Source of the DNA: Paenibacillus psychroresistens
Lineage (GTDB): Bacteria > Bacillota > Bacilli > Paenibacillales > NBRC-103111
DNA length: 64,000 bases
Direction: 5' to 3'
Assembly (NCBI RefSeq): GCF_009728935.1
Contig: NZ_CP034235.1
Span: 6,523,501 to 6,587,500 of the forward strand
In this document: piece by piece, positions 48,601 to 55,264 of the stretch
Position numbering within the stretch: the first letter of the stretch is position 1
Layout of the letters: every line of letters begins with the position of its first letter
The notes under the pieces: generated by a model
The model's database searches: none
What the model was told of the DNA's origin: nothing
The model's input: only the letters and a program-made list of their open reading frames with translations
Translations under genes and position numbers: made by a program

Positions 48601-50163
48601 TGGATTCACTGGGACCTGAGATGCGTCTACCACACCTGGGGTTGCATTATTAACACCCGCGCTTGTGATAACCGTATTCTTGGTTCCATCCATCGGGAAT
48701 CGGTAGAATATCCCTTTGTTAATCTGTGTTTGATCATCATTCTCGTAATAAGAGCCAGAAATTTCTTTACCTGTAACATCTTCTATGACTATTCCGCGTG
48801 GAGTTCCATTAGCCATGCCATCGTTAAAAATACGGAATAGGTTTTCATTCTCTACAAGACCACTTCCACCATAGTTCGCATTGAAATCTGAAGTAGTTAA
48901 GGCGCCATTCGCACTATTGATAACCCATAAAACAATTGATTTTTGAGCTGGGATCAAGATGTTCTGGCCTCCAGTAGACCACTCTACATCTTTGATCGGA
49001 TTGCTATCCATATATCTGTAAATTAATTTGTAGTTTTTAAAATTAATAATTTTATCCGTGTTGTTATACACCTCGATAAATTCGTAAGCATCACTGCTTA
49101 CTCCTGTAACGTTGGCACTGTCTGGAACCAACTCTGTTACCATTAACGGTGGCACCTTTGTATAGTCATAGCTTCCATCGCCAATTGCAACGGAATAAAC
49201 ATTTGATTTTACCGTATTAGCGCTGTCCCGAGCTTCAATATAGTATTGCAGCTGAGCTCCTGTTAGTGATGCCTTCGGGATCTGGCCTTTAAAGCTATCT
49301 AACGTTAAAGAGGTCATATATACTGCTTTAAAAACGGATTCCGTCGACGATTTATAGTAGATCGCCGCTGTTACAGTATCCATTCCAGATATGTTCTCTG
49401 CATTCGTTATTTTTGCATTAATTGTCACATTATCAGCAGGATTAGCCACTGCAAGAGGGGTATGCGTAATTACTGGCAGCTCGTTCACATAGATATCCGA
49501 AACCTGAAAAGCTCCAACATCTCCTGGAGTTGCTGCAAACGAACCTGCCATCGGCAGCATCACCATATTCTTCCCGTCCGTTGGCAGCTTGTAGAAGATA
49601 CCTTTATCAGGCACGGTTTGTGCGTCATTCTGATAAGAGGCAATTGCTATTTCCACTTTAGCCTTGTCTTGAATAATGAGATCTCTAGCTGCGGTATTAG
49701 ACATGCCACCTGCAGTAGCAACATCAGCTCCACCAACGACTCGAAATAGATTGGTACCTTCTGTAAGGTGAGTGCCGTAGTTTAAATTAAACTGATCGGC
49801 AGTTAGAAGATTACTTTCACTATTCATAACCCAAAATACTAAGGGTTTTCTAGCTGGAATAATAATGTCTCCGCTTCCTGCTGACCAAATCAATGGAACA
49901 GATGGTCCAGGAGCACGATAAGCCAGATCGTAATCTTTAAAGTTTACAGGCACATCAGAGTTGTTGTAAACTTCAATAAATTCGTAAGCATCCTTCGAAT
50001 TTACGTTTGCAGAATCCGGAACCAGCTCAGTAATCAACAGCTTAGGAGCTGGAGGTCCAGCGGTAATATCCATCTCAGCCATTGCTGGCTGGATTACAGA
50101 GCCTAGTATTATTGTTGCTATAGAAATAGATGAAATCCAACGTTTAAAGCTTCTTTTAAACAA
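42688..50163 (-). CDS. Giant SLH-anchored surface protein: three lamin-tail-like domains, metallophosphoesterase, 78-residue repeats
   Basis: A 2491-residue exported protein starting with TTG (AAGGAG ~10 nt upstream; no ATG precedes the signal peptide FKRSFKRWISSISIATIIL). Three LTD-type beta domains begin at ~40, ~341 and ~638 (LLITELVPDS, EFIEVYNN). Ig-like domains run from ~821. A calcineurin-like metallophosphoesterase spans ~1420-1690: SDTQYY (Asp1428; Gln where His is usual), HTGDIVDD, GNHD, GHYHN. Four near-identical repeats fill ~1764-2082, then a Thr-Pro linker and three SLH domains (~2316-2491; TRAEFVSLLVRA) for wall attachment. LTD plus phosphoesterase recalls YvnB of Bacillus subtilis. 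It may scavenge phosphate from extracellular DNA or phosphodiesters (inference). It follows the HupE-like gene by 47 bp. Confidence 0.9.
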   Translation of the reverse strand: MFKRSFKRWISSISIATIILGSVIQPAMAEMDITAGPPAPKLLITELVPDSANVNSKDAYEFIEVYNNSDVPVNFKDYDLAYRAPGPSVPLIWSAGSGDIIIPARKPLVFWVMNSESNLLTADQFNLNYGTHLTEGTNLFRVVGGADVATAGGMSNTAARDLIIQDKAKVEIAIASYQNDAQTVPDKGIFYKLPTDGKNMVMLPMAGSFAATPGDVGAFQVSDIYVNELPVITHTPLAVANPADNVTINAKITNAENISGMDTVTAAIYYKSSTESVFKAVYMTSLTLDSFKGQIPKASLTGAQLQYYIEARDSANTVKSNVYSVAIGDGSYDYTKVPPLMVTELVPDSANVTGVSSDAYEFIEVYNNTDKIINFKNYKLIYRYMDSNPIKDVEWSTGGQNILIPAQKSIVLWVINSANGALTTSDFNANYGGSGLVENENLFRIFNDGMANGTPRGIVIEDVTGKEISGSYYENDDQTQINKGIFYRFPMDGTKNTVITSAGVNNATPGVVDASQVPVNPVTLAEPPVITHTPVLQADTENDINIDAAISNVGPNETVNATVYYKVSSQSAYQWAVMNYSASTGYHAAIPRESLTETTIDYYIQANKGDLTVKTDTYTVMVKLPAFDPQKVPQLLVTEVVPDSTNVGSADGYEFVEVYNNTDQAINFKDYVIRYRYTDLGPDGDVLWPSVPNDLVIPSGKTLVFWIINTQNASKTVADFNAIYGTSLVENQNIVRIFSDGMANTGPRGLVVASNSGTDISASYYVTDAETVANKGIFYKFPVDGSSKMIKYSAGLLAATPGTVNSVQVPGQRVHLIADTMKPEITDNTGKTEVPQSGDFEISADANDDHQVKTVLLYYKTDKQADYKKEYLTESFADTLYHFMFYSPDLIGNTYLEYYFVASDGTNETSTTPVRVNITGGPDHSQLRLNLKNGDFVSNNKIIKANGENVDPSKLKLSIDDSELTQSTFTALENGAYFAFDANGVNYYFKNGVTMGQDIMQIFQDPINSYTTLSVPIQADRLKEGNNVIAIRAGTKASPFDDSPEENKDNFTVKNVRLVLADGTQIYDPKYANAVTIIKMGDSGAAVPVIEFSFNLLASKLTSKAYDWNTKTASDGIHKVSLTNEQSETITANVTIDNTAPVIVPSVKEGQLYRGPFTINAAVTDAYSGVDKVEATLDAKPLTMPFSTSSSKLAAGNHVLVVTATDKVGNKGTSTIKFAVPDENPIAPVLVSPEQGATVLAGNVRLTVKVADPTNDDLDVSFYRGFKYDANVQNDFVSYHGAAVTEPPKQQIPGGETAFTQEDYQKISKPDGDYLIDNSVEKFPYQRFEVAIDESVKATDKVNINWKGKSLEGRKVSLYAWSSAKMSWQVLDSKIAGTVDFELTADVEAGVYENGNKIQVMVQDEIAVVQDDGGSSDNYDFSFAWMSDTQYYAESYPYIFQDIVKWIADNKEKNKIKYVIHTGDIVDDADQQYEWDEANKDMKVLEDAKIPYGVLAGNHDVLHQDNDYSYYNKHFGEDRFKDQPTYGESYDNNRGHYDLISSNGNDFIIVYMGWGYGDKEIDWINEVLAKYPNRKAILNFHEYLLVSNNRAPMADKVFERVVKPNKNVFAVLSGHYHNALLHQDAIDDDGDGVPDRNVYQMLADYQGAPEGGLGYIRLLQFDMKNDKVNIKTYSPYLDDFNFYDTDEYPGKDEFSINLNIQPVTKQVATDYIGVRVYSDQLIQKNEGVISGSNSSADWNGLADKATYEWYTSVQDVYGGNKLSEIWKFTTGTPPAAPNVTVNDETNIVTGLTTAMEYKLDSADYVMYNPTIFNALDLSGIHTLLVRIAADENTGTPAGLVTTLIFTAPPGTPAAPNVTVNDETNIVTGLTTAMEYKLDSADYVMYNPTIFNALDLSGIHTLLVRIAADENTGTPAGLVTTLIFTAPPGTPAAPNVTVNDDTNIVTGLTTAMEYKLDSADYVKYDATIFNALDLSGIHTLLVRIAADENTGTPAGLITTLAFTATPGTPDSPAAPNVTLNDVTNIVTGLTTKMEYKLDTADYVMYDATIFNALDLSGIHILLVRIAADENTGTPAGLVTTLTFTQATTPPPTSPPTSTPTPAVTPTPIPTATPTPEPMVIDKGIDGAVSIPTAMLSVSQNGNTTITLPADTSEIKLPSNTVELLGDSKLELKMDHVSLNIPTNLIKQLTGLLSADELKDSSISLKLNPLSESQAQDILDKSQTSPKDSIKRAGDIYEFSLSITSKNGASANLSKFNEPITIRLKVDSSSDMNLTGVFYISDSGELEYVGGELVNGEIVAQINHFSKYAVLELNKNFDDVASSYWASNVIKGLAAKQIINGVTATTFEPAKDVTRAEFVSLLVRALKLTDKGANAFKDVSANDWYADAVSIATKAGIVNGVSGNLFKPNAPISREEMVTIMMRAYAVVNGNPDQGTTESSFKDDAKISAWASQYVKTAVALNLIKGRTSSTFDPQGITSRAEAAQVIYNLLNK
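43913..44844 (-). repeat. Four tandem 234-243-bp in-frame repeats in the surface protein gene
   Basis: Repeat phase marks (CACATTTGGAGCAGCTGG) fall at 44116, 44359, 44593 and 44827, giving periods of 243, 234 and 234 bp. The units 44359-44592 and 44593-44826 are identical by eye over 234 bp. The encoded unit (NIVTGLTTAMEYKLDSADY...) resembles chitobiase/beta-hexosaminidase C-terminal-type Ig repeats. Confidence 0.9.
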
Positions 50164-50210
50164 AATCTAAACACTCCTTCAATTAGTAGAATGTAATGAA
50201 TAATAAATTT

Positions 50211-51395
50211 TTATAGAGACACGATTCGCTCTATTAACCAGATCAGCCCAAATACACCGATGATACCTGAACCGTAGCGTACCCAATTGATTTTGACCGG
50301 GATACGGCCGAGCGCCCAAAGCGCCGGAATAATAACTGCCAGTACAGCGAGTTGTCCGAATTCCACTCCAAGATTAAATGAGAATAATGGAAGTGCCATA
50401 TGATCAGTCAGCGTTCCTCTCAATATTTCAGCGAATCCAAAGCCGTGTACTAAACCAAATAGTAAAGTAACCCCAATAGGACTGTTTTGCTTTCTTTTCC
50501 AAATGTTTTCAACCGCAATATACACAATGCTCAACGCGATCAATGGCTCGACAATTTTCGGAGAAAGGTAAGCGAGCTCGAATGAGGATAAGGCAAGTGT
50601 AATACAATGCCCGACTGTAAAGGCTGAAATCAGCTTCACCACGTTCCATTTTCGCTTATCCGATGCTAGGACTAGCCCTAACAGAAACAACATATGATCA
50701 ATCCCAGACCAAATGTGTTCCATGCCCATAACTGTATATGTACGTAGTGTTGTCATCCAGGAAGTCGACAGGTTTTTCACAGGTTCATTAGATGTTACAG
50801 CTGGGACAGTATCGGCAGATGTTGCAGCTGGGGCGGTATCAGCTCCTTGAAGCTGAATAATATAATTCTCGCTATTCAGTACCTGTTCAATTGTCTGGCT
50901 TCCAAAGTGAATTGTTGCATAATTGCGGTGGGCCGGATCGATTCCGCCATACCAAAAAAAATCATATTGCACCATAAAAAGCTTCACGGGCGCCTCAAAA
51001 TTATATTGAATATTAATGCCAATCATATCCATACTGGCTCTCTTAACTCGACTAGCACTTTCTATTATTCCTTTTCCGAGTTTACCGTCTCCCGTAAGAA
51101 TTAGTCCGTCATCTATTAACGCACTCAGCTTGTCCATTGACCCAGCGAGTTCCTCGTTGCTTAGCTTATCGTCGCCATCTTTGTCTGCAGGGAAAATTTG
51201 GATAAGGTCATGATCCGAGAAAAACAAGCCATACTTTAAAGTATTGGCCTCTACCGTAATATCTGAATAACCTGTTGAAGTGAAATGGGCCCATGCCAAG
51301 CTTGTAAAGCTCATAAACAGCGCCAAAGTCACTGCAAGGATTACCAACGTTTTCTTTCCAGTATTGAAAATAGTTCTATTCACTCTAAAATCCAC
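50211..51395 (-). CDS. HupE/UreJ-type membrane protein with extracellular EF-hand-like loop
   Basis: A 394-residue protein: signal peptide or first helix (~17-36), an extracellular domain (~37-220), then six or seven membrane helices of the HupE/UreJ_2 family (YTVMGMEHIWSGIDHMLFLLG; HGFGFAEILRG). The extracellular part has an EF-hand-like Ca2+ loop DKDGDDKLSNEE (residues 71-82). The start is GTG at 51395 or GTG at 51383; the ribosome site AAAGGTG fits the second slightly better. It is cotranscribed with the giant surface protein. HupE proteins are linked to Ni/Co uptake in some bacteria; the role here is unknown. Confidence 0.85.
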   Translation of the reverse strand: MDFRVNRTIFNTGKKTLVILAVTLALFMSFTSLAWAHFTSTGYSDITVEANTLKYGLFFSDHDLIQIFPADKDGDDKLSNEELAGSMDKLSALIDDGLILTGDGKLGKGIIESASRVKRASMDMIGINIQYNFEAPVKLFMVQYDFFWYGGIDPAHRNYATIHFGSQTIEQVLNSENYIIQLQGADTAPAATSADTVPAVTSNEPVKNLSTSWMTTLRTYTVMGMEHIWSGIDHMLFLLGLVLASDKRKWNVVKLISAFTVGHCITLALSSFELAYLSPKIVEPLIALSIVYIAVENIWKRKQNSPIGVTLLFGLVHGFGFAEILRGTLTDHMALPLFSFNLGVEFGQLAVLAVIIPALWALGRIPVKINWVRYGSGIIGVFGLIWLIERIVSL

Positions 51396-51659
51396 ACCTT
51401 TTTGTCATTTTATCTGCCTGCCCTTCCCGTCAACGTATAGTGCAAATCTCCTCTCTTGTTAAATTATGAAACACGGTTATGAAACAATATGCCGTGTATT
51501 TTCCATAATATAGAAATATTGTACCATTCGTGGCCGCATAAAATTAAACAACATTTCACTCAATGCTGTCTTGATCCTAAGTAAGTATATATTCGTATTG
51601 TAATCGGTATGTTTTCGTTATATTAAGAAATTATTAAGAGTAGTTTATTTAAAAAAGAG
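51396..51659. other. Intergenic region upstream of the HupE-like gene
   Basis: An AT-rich region with no coding signal. It contains an inverted repeat ACACGG/CCGTGT (51471-51476 and 51492-51497, 15-nt loop), a possible operator. Several AT-rich -10-like hexamers occur on the minus strand, without a convincing -35. It presumably holds the promoter for the HupE/surface-protein operon. Confidence 0.4.
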
Positions 51660-51691
51660 GGGGCTGTTAACTCATATGAGTTAACAGCCCC
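51660..51691 (-). terminator. Terminator of the sugar catabolic operon
   Basis: A perfect 14-bp stem (GGGGCTGTTAACTC / GAGTTAACAGCCCC) with a 4-nt loop. On the minus strand it is followed by CTCTTTTTTAAA. Confidence 0.9.
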
Positions 51692-51729
51692 TCTGCTTCC
51701 TTATTAAATTTATCGACGCACTTCACTGC

Positions 51730-52512
51730 TTATCTAAGAATGTATGTATCCGAATTTTGTGAACGCAACCAATTCATACTGTTAGCGATACTCTCGAGCG
51801 GAGGATTCTGGCAGCTGTCTTGTTCCACAATCAGCCATTTCACACCCGCTTTGACAGAAGCATCAATTACTTGGTCAAGCTGTACTTCACCTTGCCCTAG
51901 CTCCAATGTCTTTAACTGCCCTTGTTCATCTCTCGTAAAATCCTTCAAATGTAATAAAGGAATTCGACCTTTATATTTTTCGATATAAGTCAGAACATCT
52001 TGTTTGGCAAATTGGACCCAGCAAACATCCAATTCTACCTTAACCGCTTCGGTTGTAGTCGTTTGATATAAAGCATCAAACGCAAATTCATCGCCAACTT
52101 GAATATCAAACTCAAAGGCATGGTTGTGGTAGCAGAACTGCAAACCTTGTTTGCCTACTTCTTCACCAGTCTTCTGAAAAATCGCATACAAGCTCTGCCA
52201 GCCCGCAGCATCCTTGCGATCTTCCTCTGGCACACTCGGGCAAGTAAAGTAACTGCCACCGATCGTTTTGATAAAATCAATTTCACCTTGCAAATTCTCG
52301 CTAATATTCGTTAACCCAATGTGACTGCCGATAGCTTTAAGGTTTAATTCATCCAAGAGACTACGAATTTCTTGTGCACTTCTTCCAAAGTAACCGGCAA
52401 ACTCCACACCACTATAACCAAGAGCAGCAACATGACGCAAGGTACCTTCCAGATCAATAGCCATTTGATCACGAAGCGTATACAGCTGTAAACCAACTTC
52501 CATTTTACCCAC
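51730..52512 (-). CDS. Sugar phosphate isomerase/epimerase (xylose-isomerase-like TIM barrel)
   Basis: A 260-residue AP-endonuclease-2-type TIM barrel. GTG at 52512 is chosen because GGGAGG lies 7 nt upstream; ATG 52503 is too far. Metal-binding strand ends are visible in GSHIGLTN, YHNHAFEFD, VELDVCWVQ, LLHLKDF and VEQDSC. Relatives include IolE/IolI, D-tagatose 3-epimerase and many unknowns. It is the last gene of an operon with an aldose isomerase, aldolase and repressor, so an epimerisation or isomerisation of the same free sugar is likely. The exact reaction is not readable. Confidence 0.85.
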   Translation of the reverse strand: MGKMEVGLQLYTLRDQMAIDLEGTLRHVAALGYSGVEFAGYFGRSAQEIRSLLDELNLKAIGSHIGLTNISENLQGEIDFIKTIGGSYFTCPSVPEEDRKDAAGWQSLYAIFQKTGEEVGKQGLQFCYHNHAFEFDIQVGDEFAFDALYQTTTTEAVKVELDVCWVQFAKQDVLTYIEKYKGRIPLLHLKDFTRDEQGQLKTLELGQGEVQLDQVIDASVKAGVKWLIVEQDSCQNPPLESIANSMNWLRSQNSDTYILR

Positions 52513-52594
52513 TTTGTTTCCTCCCGTTTCATACATAGATTAATACTACTTACTCCTTCTCATTGTACACAATAAGAGCATTGAATAGCTATAT

Positions 52595-53614
52595 TCACTC
52601 TGTACGAACCCCAGTCGAATGGCGGATAATTAGCTCAGGCTGAACGAATCGGGTTCTAGGTATCAGATCTTTTCCTTTAATACGATCAAGCAGCAATTGG
52701 ACAGTTTCATGGCTAATCTCCGCAATATCCTGACGTACTGTAGTCAACGAAATATCTGAAATGGACGAGAAAATCAGATCATCATAGCCAGCTACAGATA
52801 TGTCCTCTGGAATTTTCAAATTTAATTCTTTGAGCGCCTTCATAGCCCCTAAAGCCATAATATCGTTAATCGCCATAATCGCATCAGGCTTATTTCCATT
52901 ACTCAACTCGTTCATGACCGCTTTGTAGCCGGAATTGAAATCATTCTTCCTGCACTCCACAATATTGACTGTATCCCACGCCAAACCAGCTTCATCATAA
53001 GCGCGCATGCACCCGTCCAAACGAAGCTTAGAAATCGAAACCGTCCGATTGCTGCTGACTAATACCATAATGGATCTGTGGCCTAAGCCTAGCAAGTACT
53101 TCGTTAATAAATAAGAACCCTTTGTCAAATCCGTCATGACAGCATGGCTCTCCCAGCCTTCATCATAGGTTGTCGAGAATACATAAGGAATTTTATTCAA
53201 ATCCAATTGGTTAAAAGAAAGAAAGTCCGCTCTAGGTGACTGAGCAGGGATGATAATCACCCCATCTACCCGTTGGCGAATAAAGCTCTCAATGATCTGA
53301 CTCTCCTTCAAGAGATCATCATTAGAAACCGAAAGAATAAAATTATATTGCTCCAATCTTAAATACTCATCTATATAACCAATAATTCCGCCAAAATAGG
53401 GGTTCTGCACATCTGTAACAATCAAGCCAATGGTGTTCGTTTTACTTCTAGCCAACCCCCGAGCGATACTGTTGGGAATATAGCCCATGGCAGCAGCAAC
53501 CTCAAGCACCTTTTTCCTTGTTTCTGCGTTGACTGTTTTTTTATTATTCATAGCTAGAGAAGCAGTTGCTTCCGATACGCCTGCTTTAATCGCGACATCT
53601 TTTAAAGTAATCAT
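52595..53614 (-). CDS. LacI-family transcriptional repressor of the sugar locus
   Basis: A 339-residue repressor. The N-terminal HTH (TLKDVAIKAGVSEATASLAMN) and hinge (IPNSIARGLARSKTNTIGLI) are canonical, followed by a periplasmic-binding-protein-like ligand domain. It lies in the operon it likely controls, between aldolase and epimerase (18 bp after the aldolase). Two palindromes with a GCGC centre at 55113-55130 and 55232-55247 are the obvious operators. Autoregulation follows. The inducer is probably the sugar or a pathway intermediate. Confidence 0.92.
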   Translation of the reverse strand: MITLKDVAIKAGVSEATASLAMNNKKTVNAETRKKVLEVAAAMGYIPNSIARGLARSKTNTIGLIVTDVQNPYFGGIIGYIDEYLRLEQYNFILSVSNDDLLKESQIIESFIRQRVDGVIIIPAQSPRADFLSFNQLDLNKIPYVFSTTYDEGWESHAVMTDLTKGSYLLTKYLLGLGHRSIMVLVSSNRTVSISKLRLDGCMRAYDEAGLAWDTVNIVECRKNDFNSGYKAVMNELSNGNKPDAIMAINDIMALGAMKALKELNLKIPEDISVAGYDDLIFSSISDISLTTVRQDIAEISHETVQLLLDRIKGKDLIPRTRFVQPELIIRHSTGVRTE

Positions 53615-53632
53615 AACGATCCTCTTCCGAAT

Positions 53633-54508
53633 TTAGGCTTTCTGATGACTGCCAAACATTCGCATAACCTGTCGTGCATCTTCACTGAACTCGTGAATGG
53701 TAGACATCATAATATCATGATAGAATACATGCTCTTGCTTTTCAATCAATTGCTCTCTAAGCTTATCGCTTACTTTTAATGCCATGTTCGTATAATAATT
53801 TATTTTGGCAATTCCTTGATGAATGGAATCAGAGAAATCAACTTCACTAAGCCCTGATCCCCCATGCATAACCAAGGGAACAGCCACATTGTCTCTGATT
53901 TGGCCTAGTCGATGAATATCTAGATTAGGTTTTTTGAGATATACGCCATGAACGGTTCCAAAAGCAACTGCCAGCGCGTCTACGCCTGTTCGTTCAACAA
54001 ATTCTCCAGCTTGCTCCGGATCCGTGTAATAGGAGGTATCATCAATAATCGAATCATCATCTGCTCCTTCAGCACCACCGCTTACGGGTCTTGTCACATA
54101 TCCAAGCTCGCCTTCAACGGAAACATCGAACTCTCTCGCAATTTTCACAACCTCAGCTGTTCGCTGCACATTATCCTCGTAGTTATATTCGGAGCCATCA
54201 AACATAACGGCGTTAAAGCCCAGCTTCATTGCTTTCATAGTAGCGGAAAAACTCTTGCCATGATCGAGCAGAATGGAAACGGGGACCTTGGCATTGTTCA
54301 TCGCTGCAACCATAATCGGGGCAATTTGCTCCAAAGGTGTGTACTTGAAATGGATTTCGGCATGGCAGAGAATAACCGGGGAATTCTCCTCCTCTGCTGC
54401 TTGAATAATACCGCGAATCATATCGAGATTAATCGCGTTGAAGCAAGGAACAGCATACCCTCTTGCTGCTGCATCCTGGAGCATTTCTTTCATCGGCACG
54501 TTTGGCAT
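53633..54508 (-). CDS. Class II fructose/tagatose-bisphosphate-type aldolase
   Basis: A 291-residue zinc aldolase that cleaves a ketose phosphate to DHAP and an aldehyde. Zn ligands and active-site blocks seen: LLDHGKSF, FDGSEYNYEDN, EGELGYV, AFGTVHGVY and VMHGGSGL. The length and motifs fit the KbaY/GatY/FbaA group. It lies between the isomerase (20 bp gap) and the LacI gene, in an inducible operon. That points to a dedicated catabolic aldolase, not the glycolytic housekeeping one. The real substrate may be a 1-phosphate or a bisphosphate. Confidence 0.9.
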   Translation of the reverse strand: MPNVPMKEMLQDAAARGYAVPCFNAINLDMIRGIIQAAEEENSPVILCHAEIHFKYTPLEQIAPIMVAAMNNAKVPVSILLDHGKSFSATMKAMKLGFNAVMFDGSEYNYEDNVQRTAEVVKIAREFDVSVEGELGYVTRPVSGGAEGADDDSIIDDTSYYTDPEQAGEFVERTGVDALAVAFGTVHGVYLKKPNLDIHRLGQIRDNVAVPLVMHGGSGLSEVDFSDSIHQGIAKINYYTNMALKVSDKLREQLIEKQEHVFYHDIMMSTIHEFSEDARQVMRMFGSHQKA

Positions 54509-54528
54509 GGTATGTCCTCCTATTCTTA

Positions 54529-55077
54529 TTACTCTACGATCGTCGTGAATCTGGATACATTAGGATCGGTAAAAATATCAAATTGATCTAAACTAGTTGT
54601 AGAAAATTCAGTGATAATTGCACCTTCAGGTCCAGCTTGAAACCAGTGCTTCACATTTGGCATAATCGTATATTGATCCCCTGGATTCAGCTCAACCTGA
54701 TTCCATACGGTGTAATAGGCTTCACTATCTTTCGGGGGCAATGCCAGCGGCTGATCCGTGCGTTCTCCAGAGACAAAAAGATATACTTTGCCTGCTCTGC
54801 AGCGGAAAGTTTCCTCTTTACCGGGATTATGCTCATCGATTCTTGGGTGGCGGTGCTCTGGACAGGTTTGCATAGGCAGCATAATAAGCTCCTTGGCACA
54901 AACTCGCGGTGTATTCACATAAACCAACAGTCCAAGCCCTGTAACTTCAAACTCGTTCAAGCCAAAATCTGCAACCTCAATTTGATCCACTTCATGAGCA
55001 GCCAGCACAATCCCATTTGCAAGAAAAAGCTGCTTGGAGTGCTCTTGAAATTCTTTTACCTGTTTTCTAGTTAGCAT
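54529..55077 (-). CDS. D-lyxose isomerase-like sugar isomerase (cupin)
   Basis: A 182-residue cupin similar to D-lyxose ketol-isomerases. The metal cluster appears as CPEHRHP, KEETFRCRAG and VKHWFQAG; the conserved block VNTPRVCAKELIMLPMQTCP precedes it. Known members convert D-lyxose to D-xylulose and D-mannose to D-fructose. ATG 55077 is chosen (AGAGGA 9 nt upstream); TTG 55080 is possible. First gene of the operon, with a good promoter and a palindromic operator just upstream. Confidence 0.85.
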   Translation of the reverse strand: MLTRKQVKEFQEHSKQLFLANGIVLAAHEVDQIEVADFGLNEFEVTGLGLLVYVNTPRVCAKELIMLPMQTCPEHRHPRIDEHNPGKEETFRCRAGKVYLFVSGERTDQPLALPPKDSEAYYTVWNQVELNPGDQYTIMPNVKHWFQAGPEGAIITEFSTTSLDQFDIFTDPNVSRFTTIVE

Positions 55078-55112
55078 CAATAAACATCCTCTCTTTTTAT
55101 AAACCTAATTTT

Positions 55113-55130
55113 ATTTAAAGCGCTTTAAAT
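55113..55130. promoter_or_regulatory. LacI-type operator O1
   Basis: ATTTAAAGCGCTTTAAAT, an 18-bp perfect palindrome just downstream of the minus-strand -10 of the isomerase operon, where a bound repressor would block the start site. The AAAGCGCTTT core also resembles a CcpA cre site, so carbon catabolite repression is an alternative or addition. Confidence 0.8.
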
Positions 55131-55133
55131 ATT

Positions 55134-55162
55134 ATTGTAAAACTTTTTTAGCCAAACTTCAA
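55134..55162 (-). promoter_or_regulatory. Promoter of the isomerase-aldolase-lacI-epimerase operon
   Basis: TTGAAG (55162-55157) and TACAAT (55139-55134) at exactly 17 nt, with operator O1 overlapping the expected transcription start. Confidence 0.7.
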
Positions 55163-55200
55163 TATAAAACGGATTATTTTTTATTAATATACCGAGGTAT

Positions 55201-55228
55201 TTTCAAACATAATAAAATATACTATAAT
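55201..55228 (+). promoter_or_regulatory. Promoter of the FGGY kinase
   Basis: TATAAT (55223-55228) preceded by TTTCAA (55201-55206) at 16 nt. Operator O2 begins 4 bp downstream. Confidence 0.55.
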
Positions 55229-55231
55229 TTA

Positions 55232-55247
55232 TTTAAAGCGCTTTAAA
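55232..55247. promoter_or_regulatory. LacI-type operator O2
   Basis: TTTAAAGCGCTTTAAA, a 16-bp perfect palindrome identical to the core of O1, 119 bp away from it (start to start) and between the kinase -10 and its AGGAGC ribosome site. Two sites on either side of a divergent promoter pair suggest coordinate repression, possibly with looping. Confidence 0.8.
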
Positions 55248-55264
55248 AGAAGGAGCCAATTAAA

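Noticed and set aside
48274..48840. 188-codon plus-strand open frame opposite the giant surface protein
   Set aside because: Shadow of the strong minus-strand gene; Cys/Ile-rich, low-complexity protein with no ribosome site.
53948..54586. 212-codon plus-strand open frame opposite the aldolase
   Set aside because: Antisense shadow of a well-supported aldolase with composition unlike a real protein.
54637..55074. 145-codon plus-strand open frame opposite the lyxose-isomerase-like gene
   Set aside because: Antisense shadow of a conserved cupin enzyme; no independent start signal.
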